From assembly GCA_033851265.1 (NCBI GenBank), contig JAWWOW010000025.1, forward strand, positions 124,001 through 188,000: DNA of 64,000 nt, in the 5' to 3' direction. Each line of letters starts with the position of its first letter. The first letter of the stretch is position 1. This DNA comes from JAWWOW01 sp033851265. Its GTDB lineage: Bacteria; Actinomycetota; Actinomycetes; JAWWOW01. Both the position numbers and the translations under genes were made by a program. Shown here one piece after another: positions 51,812-59,450 of the stretch. The notes under the pieces were generated by a model, which saw only the letters and a list, made by a program, of their open reading frames with translations, had not been told where the DNA came from and did no database searches.

Positions 51812-52084
51812 ATGGGTGTTCTGCTCGCATTCTTTATCGGCTGGGCCATCGGTGCCCGTGGCGGGAAGGAAGGGTTCGACGAAGTCGTGGTCGCGGCGAA
51901 CGACGTGCTGAGATCTGAAGAGTTCGCGATGCTGAAGGCTGCATCGCGCACACACGGGGTTTTCGCGCTGCGGCAACTGGTCGAGTGGCTGGAAACACCA
52001 AAGGTTAGCGGCGTCGAGGACGTCCTCGCTCGTGCGCGCCGACTCGTACAACGGTCGGATGACGCAACCGAAGTGGATCTCTAA
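51812..52084 (+). CDS. small N-terminally anchored protein
   Basis: 90 residues, 8 bases after the YceI stop. A single hydrophobic stretch (GVLLAFFIGWAIGARGG) is followed by a charged helical part (VLRSEEFAMLKAASRTHGVFALRQLVEWLE). Glycine-zipper-like start suggests membrane association. No family known; probably same operon. Confidence 0.65.
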   Translation: MGVLLAFFIGWAIGARGGKEGFDEVVVAANDVLRSEEFAMLKAASRTHGVFALRQLVEWLETPKVSGVEDVLARARRLVQRSDDATEVDL

Positions 52085-52120
52085 CGTGCCGTCACCGAAA
52101 GAACCTGAAGGAGTGTTCCG

Positions 52121-52219
52121 TTGCACATGCTCAAGTCCCTACTCATCACCGCGGCCGCGGCCGCGGTGGTTCAGACGCTGCCCGACCTGGCCCGTTATCT
52201 GCGGATCCGCAACCTCTGA
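52121..52219 (+). CDS. 32-residue small membrane protein, DUF6893-like
   Basis: TTG start at 52121, with GAAGGAG seven bases before it; ATG 52127 is in frame but has poor spacing. Product: a hydrophobic Ala/Val/Leu segment (SLLITAAAAAVVQTL) and the terminal PDLARYLRIRNL. From memory this matches the DUF6893 small-protein pattern, a helix followed by LPD..RYL.IR. Function unknown; probably a membrane micropeptide of the surrounding operon. Confidence 0.6.
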   Translation: MHMLKSLLITAAAAAVVQTLPDLARYLRIRNL

Positions 52220-52247
52220 TCACCTGCTGACCGGCTGAACGATCGCC

Positions 52248-52760
52248 GTGCCCCGGTTCCGTATCAGCGCATCCGAGTCGGTCGTCGTCGTAGGCGCGCG
52301 GACCTCCTTGCATCCGTTTGCCGGAGCTGGCCCCGTCAGTGGTCACTTCGAGGCCGAGCTCAACGGGGGAGGGATCGACCTCACCCGCCCCTCCGGCGGG
52401 ATTGTCCGAGTTGACGTGAAGGACCTGCACAGCGAGGCGGTGCACCTCGATCGAGAGATGCTGCGGCGCCTTCAGGCCGATCGGTATCCACTCATCACCG
52501 GTGTGCTCCGGGCGATCACCGAGGTCACGCACGGCCGCTATCTGATGGAGGGGGAACTCACTCTCCACGGTCGTACGTGCAGCGTGGAGGGGGAGGCAGC
52601 GGTCAACGTCCAAGGGGACGGGCGACTGCACTTCGATGGCGTGATGGAGCTCGACATCCGGGAGTTCGGCATCGACCCACCGAAGCTATTGATCCTGAAG
52701 GTTGACCCGGTGCTCGAAGTCGGGCTGACCTTTGTGGCCGACGCCGACACATCTGACTGA
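52248..52760 (+). CDS. YceI-like protein without signal peptide (copy 2)
   Basis: 170 residues, GTG start. It follows the same strand order as copy 1: FRISASESVVVVGARTSLH, VDVKDLHSEAVHLDREMLRRLQADRYPLITGVLR, YLMEGELTLHGRTCSVEGEAAV, LDIREFGIDPP. The two are diverged duplicates. The stop lies within the third copy of the rnpB 3' end, and it converges with the second GGDEF-EAL gene. Confidence 0.75.
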   Translation: MPRFRISASESVVVVGARTSLHPFAGAGPVSGHFEAELNGGGIDLTRPSGGIVRVDVKDLHSEAVHLDREMLRRLQADRYPLITGVLRAITEVTHGRYLMEGELTLHGRTCSVEGEAAVNVQGDGRLHFDGVMELDIREFGIDPPKLLILKVDPVLEVGLTFVADADTSD

Positions 52761-52789
52761 ACCCGCTTACGAGCCGACCCGTCCGCCGC
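52755..52789 (+). repeat. rnpB 3'-end repeat, copy 3
   Basis: Aligns with 44801-44835 at about 31 of 36 positions: GAC(T)GAACCCG, CTTAC, GCCGAC, CGTCCGCCGC. Same orientation as rnpB. It contains the stop codons of both convergent genes (TGA 52758-52760; TAA read on minus at 52767-52769). Confidence 0.75.
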
Positions 52790-55091
52790 TCGTCCGTTGA
52801 TCGGGAATCAATGGAGCGTTCGCGGGTTGGTTGGCTACCCATGTCATCAGCTCGCTGGCTGGCAAGGGTCGCGCGAGGTGGAAGCCTTGTCCGATATCAC
52901 AGGAGAGGTCCCGCAGAATCTGCTCGTCTTCCCCCGTCTCGATGCCTTCGGCCACGAGTGTCAGCCCGAGGGAGTGAGCGAGCTCGACGGTGGACCGGAC
53001 GATCGCGCCGGCACGAGCGTCGTGGCTCATTCCGACGAGGAAGGATCGATCGAGCTTGAGCTCGTTGACGGGTAGTTCACGCAGGCGCGCCAGCGATGAA
53101 TAGCCGGTGCCGTAGTCGTCAATCGAAACCTGTACACCGATCGCTTGCAGTCGACCGAGAAGTTCTGCGGCTCGGTCGGGGTCGACCATGAGGGTGGTTT
53201 CCGTAACTTCCAACATCAAGCACCCTGGCTGGAGGTTGCGAACTGCCAGCAGTTCCCTGATCTGGTCAGGCAGTTCCAGGTCAAGCAGATTCGACGCGGA
53301 GATGTTGACCGCGACCGTCGTTTGTAGGCCAGCTCGCTGCCACTCGGCGATCTGGTCGAGGGCAAGCGCCAGCACCGTCGTTGTCAGTCGCCGCATGAGT
53401 CCGTAGCGCTCGGCCTGCGGGAGGAACTCCACCGGTGGCAGCAGTCCTCGCTGCGGATGTTGCCAGCGCACAAGCGCTTCGACCCCGCTGAGCTGCCCGG
53501 TGTGCAGGTCGACCTTGGGTTGGAAGTGCAGCACGAGCTGGCCATTTTCCAGCGCCACTCTCAGCTCTTCGACGAGCCGCATTGGAGCACTGAGATCCGT
53601 TTCGTCGAGATGGGCGTACACGACGGTTCCCAGGCGTTCCCGTTTCGCCTCGTACATCGCGATGTCGGCTCGCTGCAGAAGTCCGCCCACGCTGCTAGCT
53701 GCATCCGGCCAGATAGCGACCCCGCAACTCGCATCCGAATAGATCGTCGTGCCGTCGTTGATGAAGGCCTGCTGTAGATCAATACGTACGCGCTCGGCGA
53801 TGTCATGAGCAACTTCGGGAGACGTGTTGTCGAGCATGATCGCGAACTCGTCCCCACCGAGTCGCGACAAGACGTCGCCGCCGCGCATGCGTGCCTTCAG
53901 TCGTACGCCGACCTCGCGAAGGAGCTGATCCCCGACGAGGTGCCCGAGTGAGTCGTTGACCTCTTTGAAGCGGTCAAGATCGAGCAGCACCACGGAGAAC
54001 CGCCCGTGCCCATCGGCGACGCGGCGTTCGACCGCCTCAACGAAGGCCCGACGGTTTCCTAGGCCGGTCAGCTCGTCGGTCCGAGCCTCGACGCCGTTGA
54101 TAAGCAAGGTCTGCATTTCGCGAAAGGTGAATGCGGCGCGGGTGAGGCCCGCGAGCACCGTCGCCGCGGCCAGGATCGTTCCTGGAGCTGCCGTAACTCC
54201 GTGGTGATCTCGCATCAGGAGCCCGACTGACGCAATCGTGAACAGTGTGGGCACGACAAGCACCGCCCAGCCACGGGTGCGGGTGCTTGGCAAACGCCGG
54301 GACTGTTTCCAGGCCGCGGAGGCCATCAGCGCGGCGCCCACTGCCCACAAAGAGTCGAGGAGCGTCCCTGTCTGGTAGGTATTTGACGAAATGCGGATGC
54401 AGTAGATGGTGTCCGCGGCGGCGAACAGGCCGAGACCTAGTCCGAGGTAGACCCAGGCACGATCAGTACGCCAGCCCTGCAAGGCCAGGGCACCGATCAA
54501 CATAACCAGCAACAGCAGGTCGCCCACTGGGTAGGCCATCGTCGTCAGCACAGCCCCGAGATTGCCCTCCGCGTTGTGCAGCATGACCCCCAACCAGGTC
54601 ATCGCGAACGCGGATAGACCCAGCGCGATGACGAGGCTGTCTATCCGCAGCAATCGGTCTGAGGTTGCCGCCTGCTTTCGCGCGAGTCGAATCACGCCGG
54701 CGTAGAAGAACGGATAGGAGGCCAGCCAGCAGACGTCAGCAACGGAGGGCGACGGTGGGCTGGCTTGGTACTGCACGTACATGACGTAGATGAGTTGGCC
54801 GATCGCGTAGAGCCCCAGCCCTGCGGCGATGCATCCCCACACGGCTCGATCGCTCCGCACCTTGTAGGCCCGCAAGGCGATGAGAAGGGTTGCCGAAACC
54901 AGAATGGCATTCTGTAGCCAGCCATCCCATGTGACGTCGTAACCACTATGCGCACGCACCCCCGGAATGTGGGTGGCCGCGTAGCCGACAACAGCAGCAC
55001 ATAGCGCGAGCTGGGCAAGGCCAGTGCCACGAATGTGAACGACTGGCTGTGGGTTTTCAGGAGCTTGGGCAATGATGTCCACACTCGTCAT
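52767..55091 (-). CDS. seven-helix membrane GGDEF-EAL cyclic-di-GMP enzyme 2
   Basis: 774 residues from ATG 55091. About eight membrane helices (residues 20-330) form an N-terminal sensor, then GGDEF (LSRLGGDEFAIM with an RGGD inhibitory site five residues earlier) and EAL (GVEALVRWQHP, EVTETTLM, DDYGTGYSS, KLDRSF, AEGIET). Both domains look active. Nearest relatives are actinobacterial membrane sensor diguanylate cyclase/phosphodiesterases. The last residues GGRVGS are encoded by the rnpB-like repeat. Confidence 0.92.
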   Translation of the reverse strand: MTSVDIIAQAPENPQPVVHIRGTGLAQLALCAAVVGYAATHIPGVRAHSGYDVTWDGWLQNAILVSATLLIALRAYKVRSDRAVWGCIAAGLGLYAIGQLIYVMYVQYQASPPSPSVADVCWLASYPFFYAGVIRLARKQAATSDRLLRIDSLVIALGLSAFAMTWLGVMLHNAEGNLGAVLTTMAYPVGDLLLLVMLIGALALQGWRTDRAWVYLGLGLGLFAAADTIYCIRISSNTYQTGTLLDSLWAVGAALMASAAWKQSRRLPSTRTRGWAVLVVPTLFTIASVGLLMRDHHGVTAAPGTILAAATVLAGLTRAAFTFREMQTLLINGVEARTDELTGLGNRRAFVEAVERRVADGHGRFSVVLLDLDRFKEVNDSLGHLVGDQLLREVGVRLKARMRGGDVLSRLGGDEFAIMLDNTSPEVAHDIAERVRIDLQQAFINDGTTIYSDASCGVAIWPDAASSVGGLLQRADIAMYEAKRERLGTVVYAHLDETDLSAPMRLVEELRVALENGQLVLHFQPKVDLHTGQLSGVEALVRWQHPQRGLLPPVEFLPQAERYGLMRRLTTTVLALALDQIAEWQRAGLQTTVAVNISASNLLDLELPDQIRELLAVRNLQPGCLMLEVTETTLMVDPDRAAELLGRLQAIGVQVSIDDYGTGYSSLARLRELPVNELKLDRSFLVGMSHDARAGAIVRSTVELAHSLGLTLVAEGIETGEDEQILRDLSCDIGQGFHLARPLPASELMTWVANQPANAPLIPDQRTSGGRVGS

Positions 55092-55215
55092 GGTCAGTGC
55101 CTCGGTAGAACGCACTGGGCAGACGAGGAATTCGGACAAAGATGATCAGTCTGGCATTGCGGAAGTAGTTAGTTGAGCCGTGTCGATCTGGTCGCTAGGT
55201 CCTCGCGGTTGGGCG

Positions 55216-55959
55216 TCACGCGTCTAGCAGGAAATCCTCGGGCTCCTGGTAGGTGGAACTCGCCGTTGTGTCGCTTCCGGCAGTGACGTGGGGATGGGTG
55301 CGCCGCGCGTTGACAACGACGGCCGCGGGAAACGCTTGCTCGTCGTACGTGCACACGATCGTTGCAGGCGATGACGCGAACGCGAGGTTGACCAGGGACT
55401 CATAGCGGGTCCACCTGGCGATCTCGGCGTCGGTGTCGCCGGACCAGCCGGCTTCCCCGACGACGCGAATCCAGGGGACTCCAGCCGCTCGCTTCTTGGC
55501 CACGAACTCGCGATAGGCGTTCAACGCTGAGCCGGGCGATCGATACCAGTCCGACCAGTCCCCAAACTCGACGTGTTTAGCGTTGTCACCAAGGCTGTCA
55601 CGCAGCAGCCCGATCTTCGGCTTCGTGGCCACCGCCAGGAGACAGTGCGAGCGCTCGATGCCTTCTTCGAGGTAGGGGATCGCAGCTGCGGTGTACTCGT
55701 CGTCTGACCCATACGTCAGGACGCGATGTTCAAAGAGCGGTGCCGGGGTTGTCGTTGTCCCGACCAGGTAGTCGACGCTGACGTCGAGTGCCTCCGCGAG
55801 GGCCGACAAGCTGCTCAGGCGGACGTCCTTGCGCCGACCTGACTCGATCTGCGCGATGGCAGACCAACTCACGCCCGAGTGATAGGCGAGTGCTTCCCGG
55901 CTCCAGCCGAGACGCGTGCGAGCCACTCTGATCGCTTGCCCGATTCCGTTCGGCGCCAC
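55216..55959 (-). CDS. XRE-type HTH regulator with MEDS (DcmR sensory) domain
   Basis: 247 residues. N-terminal HTH: IRVARTRLGWSREALAYHSGVSWSAIAQIESGRR with a following helix to about residue 66. From residue 75 a MEDS domain: HRVLTYGSDDEYTAAAIPYLEEGIERSHCLLAVATKPKIGLLRDSL, FVAKKRAAGVPWIRVVGEAGWSG, LVNLAFASSPATIVCTYDEQAFP. MEDS occurs in DcmR-like and related sensors of methylotrophs and actinobacteria; it is RecA-like and its ligand is unknown. Divergent from the small LuxR gene over a perfect dyad. Confidence 0.88.
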   Translation of the reverse strand: MAPNGIGQAIRVARTRLGWSREALAYHSGVSWSAIAQIESGRRKDVRLSSLSALAEALDVSVDYLVGTTTTPAPLFEHRVLTYGSDDEYTAAAIPYLEEGIERSHCLLAVATKPKIGLLRDSLGDNAKHVEFGDWSDWYRSPGSALNAYREFVAKKRAAGVPWIRVVGEAGWSGDTDAEIARWTRYESLVNLAFASSPATIVCTYDEQAFPAAVVVNARRTHPHVTAGSDTTASSTYQEPEDFLLDA

Positions 55960-56000
55960 TTGTCCACCCTAATGAGCGCGATTCCGCACCCGTGCTGCCT

Positions 56001-56022
56001 GAGTGTGTCACACGACACACTC
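56001..56022. promoter_or_regulatory. 22-base dyad between XRE-MEDS and LuxR genes
   Basis: Arms GAGTGTGTC and GACACACTC are perfectly complementary around ACAC. TTGACA follows at 56025-56030 and a loose -10 (about 56048-56053) for the rightward LuxR gene. A likely operator for the XRE-MEDS protein or the LuxR-type regulator. Confidence 0.6.
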
Positions 56023-56085
56023 ACTTGACACTATGCTCGTCCGGGTGAAGATTAGTTCGCTGAGGCCCAGCAGGGAGCCGAAGCC

Positions 56086-56445
56086 ATGAGTCACGAAGCT
56101 CAGGAGCAGCGTGAGCTGACGGCGGTCAACGAGGGCCTCCGTCAGCGAGTCTCTGTGTTGGAGGAGCATCTGTGGCGGATTGCCCTGGAGGTGCGGGCCG
56201 CCCGGATCGGTGTTCGACCCGAGCTCGGCGAGGAATGGTGGTCCGACCCGGCAGTGGCCGGGCTGAGCAATCGCCAGGCCGAGATCCTGCGGCGCGTCGT
56301 TCGGGGGGACCGGATTCCTGCCATCGCCAGTGAGTTGTTCATTGCTGAGAGCACCGTTCGCAATCACCTGTCGGGCATCTACCGGAAACTCGGTGTTCAC
56401 TCGCACGCCGAGTTGATGGCGCGCCTAGCAAACGGGAAAACCTGA
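56086..56445 (+). CDS. small LuxR-type HTH regulator
   Basis: 119 residues. N-terminal coiled helix (QRELTAVNEGLRQRVSVLEEHLWRI) then a LuxR HTH: GLSNRQAEILRRVVRGDRIPAIASELFIAESTVRNHLSGIYRKLGVHS. It lacks a receiver domain, so it is an orphan regulator that dimerises through the N-terminal helix. Overlap of control with the divergent XRE-MEDS gene is likely. Confidence 0.85.
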   Translation: MSHEAQEQRELTAVNEGLRQRVSVLEEHLWRIALEVRAARIGVRPELGEEWWSDPAVAGLSNRQAEILRRVVRGDRIPAIASELFIAESTVRNHLSGIYRKLGVHSHAELMARLANGKT

Positions 56446-56548
56446 CGACGCCGGCGTCACGCGCATTCGGCTCAGTGTCGCTACGGCAAGTGGTCGGATT
56501 ATGTCGACCTGGCTTCCTGTGTCGGCTGACGTAACGCAGGATGAGGCC

Positions 56549-59434
56549 ATGTCTTCTCGGGGGATCGTTCGGTTCGTCCTGTGTCTCTTCGTCACACTGA
56601 CTGCATTCGCGGTTGTACCAGCTGTAGTACCGACGGCGAACGCTGTAACCGTGACGCCGGACTTGGTGCCTGCGGGCGTCGAGACCGTGCCGGTGACTCA
56701 CAGCGGGGACGCGGCTGATGACCCAGCGCTGTGGATCCATCCGACCGACCCGGCGTCATCGCTGCTCATCGGCAACGACAAGCAGGGTGCGCTCGAGGTC
56801 TACAACATGGACGGCTCGTCCCAGCAGCACATCACGGCCGCCACATCGTTCTGGGGGAACGTCGACGTGCGCCAGCAGGTGACCATCGGCGGGACCACGC
56901 GCGACGTGGTGGCGGCGTACAACTCCGGTCTGCGGATGTTCAACGTTGATGTCCCGTCCCGCATGCTGCAACTGACCACCGATGGGCCCGGCTACGTGAA
57001 CACGGGCGGTGGCGAAGGGCTGTGCCTGTACAAGAGCGCGGTCACCGGGCAGCTGTCGGCGTTCGTGATCACGATCGCCGGACGCGTGCGCCAGTACGTC
57101 ATCGGTGACGCAGATGCAGACGGGCTGCTCGAAGCCACGTTGGCCCGCGAGTTCCAGGTGGGTTCCGAGGCAGAAGGCTGTGTCGCCGACGATGTCAGTG
57201 GCGCTGTCTACATCTCCCAGGAGGATGTGGCGCTGTGGCGGTACGGCGCTGAGCCCAATGCAGGCACCGCGCGGATCATGGTCGATGCGGTGCAGCCAAC
57301 GGGGCACATCGCCAACGACTCTGAGGGCGTCACCATCGTCGACGTGGGTGGCGGCGCCGGCTACGTCATCGCCTCGGCCCAGAACGTGAGTAACCCCACG
57401 CAGTCGTACTTCAGCGTGTACGACCGGCAGACCAACGCTTTCGTCAAGACGTTCCGCATCGTCAATGGCGCGTCGGCCGACGGCTGCTCACGCACCGACG
57501 GAATCACGGCGTACGTCGGCAATCTCGGCCCGTCGTTCCCATCCGGCGCCTTCGTTTGTCAGGACGACAGCAATACGACACCGGGAGCGGCCGGGAACCA
57601 GGACTTCAAGCTGACTCGGGTCGAGACGGTGGTTGATCTGGCGGCCGTCGGAGGTAACGCATCACCGCAGGCATCGTTCACGGTGGGCTGCACGGAGCTG
57701 ACGTGCACCTTCGATGCCTCAGCCTCCTCGGATACCGATGGCACGGTGGCGTCGTACACATGGGACTTCGGTGACGGCACATCCGGTTCCGGCCAGACGA
57801 CGCCGCATACGTACAGCGCGGCGGGCGAGCGCACCGTGACTCTGAACGTGCGCGACGATGACAACGCCTTCGGAGCGACGACGCGGGTCGCCAGCCCCAC
57901 CGGGCCGCCCGAGCCGTTGTCCTTCGTCGTGGCTAACAGCACGATGGGCAACAGGACCTCGCATCCGCTGCAGATTCCGACCGCGGTGCACACCGGGGAT
58001 CAGCTGCTGGCGTTCTTTACCGCCAACAACACCGCAACCATCACTGGACCGTCGGGGTGGACGCAGGAGCGCGCGACGAGCACGACCGGAATCATCACGC
58101 GGCTGTGGTCCAAGCGTGCGACCAGCGCTGACGCCGGCTCGACGATCACCGTCACGACCTCGGCCACCGTCAAGGCCGGGCTCAATGTCGCGGCTTATAG
58201 GGGCGTGGCAACCAACGGGATCGGAGCGACCGCGGTCCGGCTCGAGACGACGACGATGAGCGCGCACGTCACGCCGACCGTTGACGTCGTGGACGAAGGC
58301 GACTGGCTGGTCAGCTACTGGGCGGACAAGTCACCGTCGACGACCACATGGACGACGCCAACGGACCAGACGGTCCGCAGCACCTCAGCCGGCTCCTCGA
58401 CCGGTCACATCAGCACGGTCATCACTGACACTGCCGGACCGATAGCGACGGGGACCCAGGGCGGCCTGACCGCGACGGCGAACTCGAGCGGCTCACGCGC
58501 CGCGATGTTCAGCATTGCGCTGCGAACCGCGGCGTTGGTGCCGCCGGTGAACCAGCCACCGACGGCGTCGTTCACCGTGTCGTGTCTCCAATTGACCTGC
58601 TCAGTTGATGCGTCCGCCTCGTTCGACTCGGACGGCACGATCGTGTCTTACGCCTGGGACTTTGGGGACACCGCGACGGACACCGGCAAGACGGCATCGC
58701 ACACCTACGCTGACGCCGGTCCGCGCACCGTCACGTTGACCGTCACCGACGACGACACCGCCACCGGGAGTACGACGCGACAGGCCAACCCCACGACGAC
58801 GACGTCTGTCATCACGTTCGTCGCCGCGAACACTGCCAACGGGAACAAGCTCAACCACACGATCACGATCCCGGCGAGCGTTCAGGCTGGCGATGCGTTG
58901 GTGCTCTTCTTCGCCGGCAACACCGAGACTCCGACCATCACCGGCCCGACTGGGTGGACTCTGGAGCAGTCGGTAGCGCCCAGCGGCGTCGTCGGGAAGC
59001 TCTGGTCGAAGGTTGCTGGCGCCGGCGACGCCGGCACGACCGTGACGGTCGCCAGCTCGGCCTACATCAAGGCGGATCTATCCGTCGCTGCCTACCGCGG
59101 CACGGCCGCGAGCCCGGTGGGCGCTTCTGCGGTTACGGTCGATGCCGCGACAGCGACAAATCACACGACACCCACGGTCTCGGTCGCTACTGCCGGCGAC
59201 TGGCTGGTCAGCTATTGGGCTGACAAGTCCAGCTCGACCACGGCGTGGACATCAATCGCTGGGCAGCAGCAGCGCGGTACGTCGACGACCACCGGGGGTG
59301 GTCACATGACAGCCGTGCTCGCCGATAGCGCAGGATCAGTGCCCGTCGGTACTGCGGGTGGGCTGACCGCAACGGCTAACGCTGCGGGATCCAAGGCGGT
59401 CATGTTCTCGGTGGTGTTGAGCATCGGCCCATAA
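56549..59434 (+). CDS. secreted phytase-like propeller with two PKD-plus-lectin-like repeats
   Basis: 961 residues from ATG 56549, preceded by AGGATGAGG. Signal peptide to about residue 33. Residues 40-365 look like a beta-propeller phytase (DDPALWIHPTDPASSLLIGNDKQGALEVYNMDG; DSEGVTIVDVGGGAGYVIAS). The rest is an internal duplication: [PKD about 85 residues + about 200-residue beta domain with GDWLVSYWADKS] twice. Both PKDs keep DFGD. Probably releases phosphate from inositol phosphates or other esters at the surface, with the repeats as binding modules. Confidence 0.8.
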   Translation: MSSRGIVRFVLCLFVTLTAFAVVPAVVPTANAVTVTPDLVPAGVETVPVTHSGDAADDPALWIHPTDPASSLLIGNDKQGALEVYNMDGSSQQHITAATSFWGNVDVRQQVTIGGTTRDVVAAYNSGLRMFNVDVPSRMLQLTTDGPGYVNTGGGEGLCLYKSAVTGQLSAFVITIAGRVRQYVIGDADADGLLEATLAREFQVGSEAEGCVADDVSGAVYISQEDVALWRYGAEPNAGTARIMVDAVQPTGHIANDSEGVTIVDVGGGAGYVIASAQNVSNPTQSYFSVYDRQTNAFVKTFRIVNGASADGCSRTDGITAYVGNLGPSFPSGAFVCQDDSNTTPGAAGNQDFKLTRVETVVDLAAVGGNASPQASFTVGCTELTCTFDASASSDTDGTVASYTWDFGDGTSGSGQTTPHTYSAAGERTVTLNVRDDDNAFGATTRVASPTGPPEPLSFVVANSTMGNRTSHPLQIPTAVHTGDQLLAFFTANNTATITGPSGWTQERATSTTGIITRLWSKRATSADAGSTITVTTSATVKAGLNVAAYRGVATNGIGATAVRLETTTMSAHVTPTVDVVDEGDWLVSYWADKSPSTTTWTTPTDQTVRSTSAGSSTGHISTVITDTAGPIATGTQGGLTATANSSGSRAAMFSIALRTAALVPPVNQPPTASFTVSCLQLTCSVDASASFDSDGTIVSYAWDFGDTATDTGKTASHTYADAGPRTVTLTVTDDDTATGSTTRQANPTTTTSVITFVAANTANGNKLNHTITIPASVQAGDALVLFFAGNTETPTITGPTGWTLEQSVAPSGVVGKLWSKVAGAGDAGTTVTVASSAYIKADLSVAAYRGTAASPVGASAVTVDAATATNHTTPTVSVATAGDWLVSYWADKSSSTTAWTSIAGQQQRGTSTTTGGGHMTAVLADSAGSVPVGTAGGLTATANAAGSKAVMFSVVLSIGP

Positions 59435-59450
59435 GAGGCCGTTGCTTTTC

